From Scilla litardierei (taxonomy: Eukaryota > Streptophyta > Magnoliopsida > Asparagales > Asparagaceae): a DNA stretch of 64,000 nucleotides. The notes under the pieces were generated by a model. That model was not told the origin of the DNA. It saw only the letters and a list, made by a program, of their open reading frames with translations, and ran no database searches. The stretch is taken from NCBI GenBank assembly GCA_030789695.1, contig CM061136.1, positions 134,118,448 to 134,182,447 of the forward strand. Direction: 5' to 3'. A program made the position numbers and the translations under genes. Below, piece by piece: positions 57,995 to 64,000 of the stretch. Within the stretch, counting starts at the first letter, position 1; each line of letters begins with the position of its first letter.

Positions 57995-58530
57995 ACCGAC
58001 AGTCGACTGATGAACAAATGACAGTCGACTGTCCAATGGCTAAATAATTCCCAACGGCTATAATCTGAGCCATGACAGTCTACTGTAGAAGACTACACAG
58101 TCGACTGTAAAATAGACAGTCGACTGTATATCCTTCATCAGGCGACTGCTACAGGGGATGGAATAAAACAGAGAGGTGCATCTTACTCCCAGTATACATA
58201 CATGCGACTGATAGTTAGAGTACAATCGACTGTAAAATAGACAGGCGACTGTAAATCCTTCATCAGTCGACTGCTGCATTGAATGGAAATAAACAGAGAG
58301 ATGCAATATTCGCACTTACGCCTTTCAGGCGACTGTTGACCATTTCACAGGCGACTGTAAATATACAGACGACTGTAAATACTTCATCAGTCGACTGAAG
58401 CGAAAAACTCAAGTAGAGTCAATAATAAGTTCACTTGAGCAGTGCACCACAGTCGACTGTAGAGGGTTCGACAGGCGATTGGAATCACCCAGTCGACTGT
58501 AAAACCTTCAGCAGGCGACTGTAGGAGAGC
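57995..58530. repeat. Array of CAGTCGACTG / CAGGCGACTG motifs
   Basis: Roughly 20 copies of ACAGTCGACTGTA or its variant ACAGGCGACTGTAAA. CAGTCGACTG is a perfect 10-bp palindrome containing the SalI hexamer. Spacing is irregular, with longer repeats (TATCCTTCATCAG) between. Confidence 0.92.
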
Positions 58531-58967
58531 CAGAGACTCCAATTGAGTCTTTGGGCAAGATGAACCTATTGGATAGGATTCTATGATAATCCTAAGGCTC
58601 ACTAAGATGGTTACATGCATATGCATGAATGAGTAGACCATCTATCAAGGTATTACATTAATCCTAGACTCAAAAAAGAGAAAATCAATAAATGAAATAA
58701 TACATGAATGACATTGCTTTCCTTAGAGTCTATAGCTTCAATCTTGATGCCTTTATGCTCCCCATCATCTCCAAGCTTTGGTACCCCTTGAGTCCAAGCT
58801 TTGGCCCTTCTCCACTTATGTCCATCCTTGCACTAATTGTTTAGTCTCCAAAAATGATATTCTTGAAAAGTAACTATGAGACTAAAACAAGAGGTCATTA
58901 GCAACAACATAATGTTGTGATCATCATCAAAATAACATTGGTATGAAACACAAATACTCAACAAAGT

Positions 58968-59038
58968 TTGATATTCATCCTAATTAGTTGTTTTATGCTC
59001 ACCAAGCACTACATCTTCTTAATTAGAAGTTAGTAAAG
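58968..59038. repeat. Second copy of a ~100-bp tandem duplication
   Basis: TTGATATTCATCCTAATTAG through TTAGAAGTTAGTA matches 57062-57130 with scattered differences. The two were adjacent before the solo LTR inserted. Confidence 0.8.
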
Positions 59039-59822
59039 GTGTGGGTTATTGTTGCATCATTGGGACGGCTCTCGAAGGACTCGTTCTATGGGCAATCAAA
59101 GCCTAAGAGAGAAGATCGAAGTAGACTCAGTCAAGACCACATTCCTTTTACCCGTTGTGCTTCCACCCATCGAATGTGGGATTGAAGGAAGCTCATAAAT
59201 AACGAGAACATGGGCGACAGTTACTCCAATTAAGGGGGAGTATCATGGCGTCATAATTGGTGACCGTTATCCTTCTAATGTCACTGAAGAGACCTGGGAG
59301 GTCTATAAATACACTGGAGATAATCAGAACAAGGGAGGTATGAGACTCGACACTCTGACATTCTATATTTCACTTAATATTTCTTCCTCCAAATAGCTTG
59401 CGACGCCTGACTCGAGGCGAGCCTCCGTGGGTCGATCTCGACAGCTCCAAGCTCTCTCCTTCTTAAGTTCTCATACTAACTTAAGCATCAGAGGGAATTT
59501 AGGTCGGGACCCAGATCTGACCCGCCTAACGTTCCTTTGTGATACTGGAAGCTCACGGAGTGATTCAACAAGAGGGTCGTAACTCGATCAATGGTCTTCT
59601 AAGACTCGACCTGCTCAGCGGGTCGAACGATCGTTATCTACCAATTCCAAACACCAACGACCCCGGTTCTACTAACCAGGGTCCCACGCAACCTGTTGAC
59701 GAGGCTCCACCTCGACAGAAGAGTCCACGTCAGTCTCAACACTGTTAACGCTATTTTTGGCCTTAATAGTTGGCACAGTTTGTGGAAAACGTCAGTTGAC
59801 ATCCCGAAGCATCACACCAGCA

Positions 59823-61395
59823 ATGTCGGCTAGACCCAACAACCCCAGACCAAACCTTGGTCCCAATGAGAACCAGAACACGAACAACATTCAAGTTGAA
59901 GGTGTTGCAGAATCTGCGTCTTCATCAAAGGGGGCCAGAGTACCCAAAGTTTCTCAGGTACAATTCGACCAATTTGTTGAGAAGGTCAAAAAGAGCATCA
60001 GGGTATTGGCTGCTTCAGTGCAGCAAAGCATTGGGCACCTGCCACCAGTAAATGAGTTGCCACCGCCTCCAAATCCAACACATGCGAAGGAAGTTATCGC
60101 TTATATGGATCCTAGAGATCCAAGGGCAGATCAACAGGAGAATGCACCGCTCAATACAACACCTATATCTCACTGGAATGGGGAGATGTGGAACAACAAC
60201 CGTGCATTCTGGCACCAAGGAGGTCCTAGTCCATCCAACAATGGACGAGCCGCCCGCAGTATCCAAGAGTAGGTAATTGACCAAGTCACTCAGGGCCCCA
60301 ACCCCCCTGATTTTGCAGGCGGCAACGAGAGGAGGGAGGCAGATAAAATCCCCAACCGTTCCTCCGGCACTACTCACCTGCAAGGTGGAGATGGATGAAC
60401 CCAACTTATCCTTCCTGCCAATCGGTGAACCCCGCTGAAGGAGAACATCACATTTGCTCTGTTCCTCCTGAAGTTCAAACTACCCCCTTGCTGATGTATG
60501 ATGGTAAGGGTGATCCATGGGAGTAAGTCCACAGATACCAAAACATGATGCTACTTCATGGAGCTGACGAACCATACCTTTGCTGAGCTTTTCACACCAT
60601 GCTCATCAAAGCGGCAGACAGATGGTACAACGGGTTGCCCGATGACTGCGTCGGGTCTTTTGACAAGTTGTCTAACCTGTTTTGCAGGCAATTCATTGCA
60701 AGGTGACGCCCTAAAAGAAAATCTTCACATCTCTTCTCTATGAAGCAGACAGAGAAAGAATCGATCTGATCCCTTGTCCGGCGATTCAACAACGAAAGAC
60801 TAGAGGTGGAAGATACCCCAGACGTGACTGTCATTACAGCTTTTGTCCAGGCAGTTCGAGATGAACACCTTCTGAAAGCCCTTCACTAGTTCCAATCGAA
60901 TAACCTAGTGGAGCTGTTCAATATAACCGATCGTTCATAGTCTCGGAAGAGGCGATTGAATCTGTGGAGAATGGCACTCCTTCTCTTCGAGGAGAAGAAA
61001 AACGAGAAAAGGAACCCCAAGAAACCCCTCGTCAAGAGCTTCAGTGTAAGCGATGGAGGGAAAGGAGCCCTCAGAGCAAGGAACACCTTACCTATGCAAG
61101 AGCAAATGCCCCCAAGGCAGAAGTCCTAGCATACGCTCCGCGAGAAGAGCTCTCCAATGAACCTATTAAGAAAAACATGTATGAGAAAAAGGACGATCTC
61201 TAATTCTGTAAGTACCACAATGATTACATGCACATCACTAATGATTGTTGGACACTAAAGAAGGAAATCGATGTGCTAGTCAAGAGTGGTCATCCCAAGA
61301 AGCCTGCTGACGACCAGCCAGGCAAAGAAGGGACCTCGAAGCAGAGAGGCAAAGGGCCAATGACCGGGTCACTTGCCACCAAAGTGGTCGATTAG
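59823..61395 (+). pseudogene. Gypsy gag, multiply interrupted
   Basis: The first part is open (59823-60272, starting MSARPNNPRPN, hydrophilic and proline-rich). After a frameshift and several in-frame stops, the retrotransposon gag core can be followed at about 60495-60890: DGKGDPW, DRWYNGLPDD, SFDKLSNLFCRQF, SLVRRFNNERL. The distal part (61204-61395) has CKYHNDYMHITNDCWTLKKE, a CX3H-like nucleocapsid motif. Stops come mostly from C-to-T type changes, as expected for methylated, silenced DNA. Confidence 0.8.
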
Positions 61396-61689
61396 CGAGC
61401 TTTTGGACCAGAATCAAATAAGAGACAGGTGAAAATAGCCCCGAGCGAGATCAAAACGCATGTACGATTTTTTATTCTATGTCAAAGCATTTATTTCATA
61501 ATAATAAAGTCTGTCTTTTCCCTCAAAAATGTCTCTCTTAACCATGGCACTCATGAATTATATGAGATTTACTCCGTCTAAATGCTTAACCTGAGGAGTG
61601 CACTACTTAGGAAACATTCCTTAGTAAAAATATAAACAGACCGTGCTCATGAAATTTCATATGGTCTCAAGGAAAACAGAACGTGCTCA
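61396..61689 (+). other. Gypsy remnant between gag and minisatellite
   Basis: About 300 bp with no recognised protein; protease would be expected here in an intact element but is not seen. Confidence 0.45.
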
Positions 61690-64000
61690 AGTCATTAGCC
61701 ATAAGACGAAGGGGCCACCCCCTCGTAGCTAAATGACCCTATCGTGTCGTCAGTAGTAAGACGTAGGGGCCATCCCCTCACACTTGAATGACCTTGTCGT
61801 GTCGTCAGCAGTAAGACGAAGGGGCCACCTCCTCGCAACTGAACGACCCTCTCGTGTCGTCAGCAGTAAGACGAAGGGGCCACCACCTCGTAACTGAACG
61901 ACCCTCTCGTGTCTTCAGCAGTAAGACGTAGGGGCCACACCCTCGTAGCTGAATGACCCTATCGTGTCGTCAGCAGTAAGACAAAGGGGCCACCACTCGT
62001 AGCTGAATGATCCTATTGTGTCGTCAGCAGTAAGACAAAGGGGCCACCCCCTCGCAACTAAACGATCCTGTTGTGTCGTCAACAGTAAGACAAAGGGGCC
62101 ACTCCCTCGCAACTGGACGACCATGTCGTGTCATCAGCAGTACGACGAAGGGGATACCCCTTGCAACTGAACAACCTTGTCGCGTCGTCAGCAGTAAGAC
62201 GAAGGGGCCACCCCTTGCAACTGAACGACCCTATCGTGTCGTCAGCCGTAAGACTAAAGGGCCACCCCATAGCAGCTGAACGACTCAATTGTGTCATCAG
62301 CAGTAAGACAAAGGGGGCCACCCCTCGCAACTGAGCGACCTTGTTGTATCGTCAGTCGTAAGACGAAGGGGCCACCCCCTCGCAGCTGAACGACCTTGTC
62401 ATGTCGTCAGCTGTAAGACGAAGGGGCCACCCCCTTGCAGCTGAACGACCCTATCGTGTCATCAGCCATAAGACGAAGGGTCCATCCCCTCGCAGCTGAA
62501 CAACCTTATCGTGTCGTCAGCCGTAAGACGAAGGTGACACCCCCTCATAGCGGAACGACCCTATCGTATCGTCAGCAGTAAAACGAAGGGGCCACCCCCT
62601 CACAACTGAACGACCCTATCCTGTTGTCAGCCGTAAGACGAAGGGACAACTCCCTCACAACTGAACAACCTTGTCATGTCGTCAGCAGTAAGACAAAGGG
62701 GCCATCCCCTCACAGCTGAACGACCCTCTCGTGTCGTCAGTAGTAAGACGAAGGGGCTACCTCCCGCAAGTGAACAACCATATCATGTCTTTCGCCGTAA
62801 GATGAAGGGGCTACATCTTTGCAACTAAACGACCCACTCGTGTCATCAGTAGTAAGATGAAGGGGCCACCCCTTACAGTTGAACGATCCTCTCGTGTTGT
62901 CAGTAGTAAGATGAAAGGACCACCCCCTCATAGCTAAACGACCCTATCGTGTCGTCAACCATAAGATGAAGGGGCCATCCCCTCGTAGCTGGACGACCTT
63001 ATCGTGTCGTTAGTCGTAAGACGAAGGGGCCACCCCTCGCAGTTAAACGATCATATCGTGTCGTCAGCCGTAAGACAAAGGGAACCCCCTCACAGCTGAA
63101 CGACCCTATCGTGTAATCAGCATTAAGACTAAGGGACCACCCCCTTGAAACTAAACATCCTTGTCATGTCATCAGCCATAAGATGAAGTGGCCACCCCCT
63201 CACAGCTGAACGACCCTGTCTTTTTGTCAGTAGTAATACGAAGAGGCCATCCCTCATAGTCGAATGACCTTGTCGTGTCGTCAGCCATAAGATGAAGGGG
63301 CCACCCCCTCATAGCTGAACAACCCTATCGTGTCGTCAGTAGTATAATGAAGGGACCACCCTGTCGTAATTGAAGGAACCTATCATGTCGTTGGTCGTAA
63401 GATGATGGGGCCAGCCCTTCGCAACTGAACGACCTTGTCGTGTCGTTAACAGTAAGAAGAAGGGGGCCACCCCTCACAGCTGAACGACACTCTCGTGTCG
63501 TCAGCAGTAAGACGAAAGGACCACCCCCTCACAGCTAAACGATCATACCGTGTCATCAGTAGTAAGACGAAGAGGCCACTCCCTCGCAGCTGAATGACCA
63601 TATCGTGTCGTCAGCCATAAGACGAAGGGGACCCCCTCACTGCTGAACGACTCTATCGTGTCGTCAACAGTAAGATGAAGGGACCACCCCATCGCAGCTG
63701 AACAAACTTATCAGGTCGTTAGTCGTAAGACAAAGGGGCCACCCCCTCGCAGCTGAACGACTATATCATATCGTTAGCAGTAAGACGAAGGGGACACCCC
63801 CTCGCAGCTGAACGACTCTATTGTGTCGTCTGTAGTAAGACGAAGGGGCCACCCCTTTGCAGCTGAATGACCTTGTCGTGTCGTCATCTGTAAGACGAAG
63901 GGGTCACCCCCTCGCAGCTGAATGACCCTATCGTGTTGTCAGTAGTAAGACGAAGGAGCCACCCTCTCACAACTGAACAACCCTATCATTTCATTAACCG
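61690..64000. repeat. 55-bp minisatellite, about 40 copies, open at the window end
   Basis: The unit GTAAGACGAAGGGGCCACCC plus 35 bases (CCTCGCAGCTGAACGACC, TATCGTGTCGTCAGCA) repeats every 55 bp (for example at 61811, 61866, 61921, 61976), with a few one-base length variants. Copies differ by several substitutions each. The short frames on either strand are artefacts. Long tandem repeats inside Tat/Ogre-type elements are known. Confidence 0.95.

Larger units (their letters stand above)
57162..58964 (-). mobile_element. Solo LTR, possibly SIRE/Maximus-like copia
   Basis: 1803 bp with plus-strand ends TGTAAGGATCGCC and ATACTCAACA and a perfect target duplication AAGTT (57157-57161 and 58965-58969). 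On the minus strand it starts TGTTGAGTATTTGTG, which I recall as SIRE-like, hence the orientation and tentative lineage. No coding region. It inserted between two copies of an old ~100-bp tandem duplication. Confidence 0.75.
59039..64000 (+). mobile_element. Decayed Ty3/gypsy element, 5' part, running off the window
   Basis: A probable 5' LTR (from about 59040 to 59740; TGTGGGTTATTG start is a guess) is followed by a gypsy-type primer-binding site TGGCACAGTTTGTGGAAAAC (59771-59790) and a gag pseudogene. Instead of protease/RT, a long minisatellite follows to the window end. The 3' LTR is outside, so no target duplication can be checked. The domain style (gag with LKKEIDVLVKSGH near its end) is that of Tat/Ogre-like elements. 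Confidence 0.65.

Noticed and set aside
57380..58530. Short repeats with spacers resembling CRISPR or origin iterons
   Set aside because: Motif spacing is irregular, the motifs are 10-13 bp, and they lie inside an LTR with a perfect target duplication.
61690..64000. Regular repeats suggestive of a CRISPR array
   Set aside because: The repeats are directly abutting 55-bp units without unique spacers, in a plant retrotransposon; this is a minisatellite.

Overview
This is a repeat-dominated window from a flowering-plant nuclear genome. It has two ordinary host genes at the left end, followed by about 56 kb of nested transposable elements. The plant assignment rests on an E-subclass pentatricopeptide repeat (PPR) protein that strongly resembles Arabidopsis At2g34400, plant-type Ty1/copia and Ty3/gypsy elements, a plant Helitron with Rep and PIF1-like helicase domains, and GT-AG intron structure. 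I cannot name the species.

Host part (1-7567). On the plus strand, three phase-compatible exons (2209-4831) make the C-terminus of a protein I do not recognise; a MITE-like hairpin sits in one intron. Converging on it from the minus strand is a two-exon, 619-residue PPR gene (7374-5375). Its reading frame is kept only if the intron is a GC-AG intron.

Helitron shell (7568 to 33907 or 43840, minus strand). A Helitron 3' terminus (hairpin plus CTAG) lies 194 bp upstream of the PPR start codon. The Rep/helicase gene (about 21.0-16.8 kb) is broken by stops and frameshifts. Upstream of it are six tandem copies of a basic exon, four full-length at 195 nt (one 1 nt short) and phase 2 at both ends. 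Two near-identical candidate 5' termini (33907 and 43840) face the single 3' end. Three LTR elements are nested inside, each with a perfect 5-bp target duplication: Copia-1 (9188-16343, plus), a non-autonomous large LTR element carrying a captured methyltransferase fragment (24033-31024, minus), and Copia-2 (35150-41969, minus, same family as Copia-1).

Right part (44563-64000). A solo-LTR-like element of about 3.2 kb (44563-56059, target duplication ATCTA) was itself invaded by an 8.3-kb gag-only element with 2173-bp LTRs (45724-54016, target duplication CCCGC). Next is an isolated LTR of about 1.8 kb (57162-58964, target duplication AAGTT), possibly SIRE/Maximus-type. The window ends in a decayed Ty3/gypsy element with a gag pseudogene and a 55-bp minisatellite of about 40 copies that runs off the end.

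Apart from the two host genes, no intact cellular gene, tRNA, rRNA or CRISPR array is seen. The most unusual structures are the exon-cassette array of the Helitron, gene capture in the large non-autonomous element, the single-gene gag-only element, and palindrome arrays found independently in the leaders or LTRs of three unrelated retrotransposon families.
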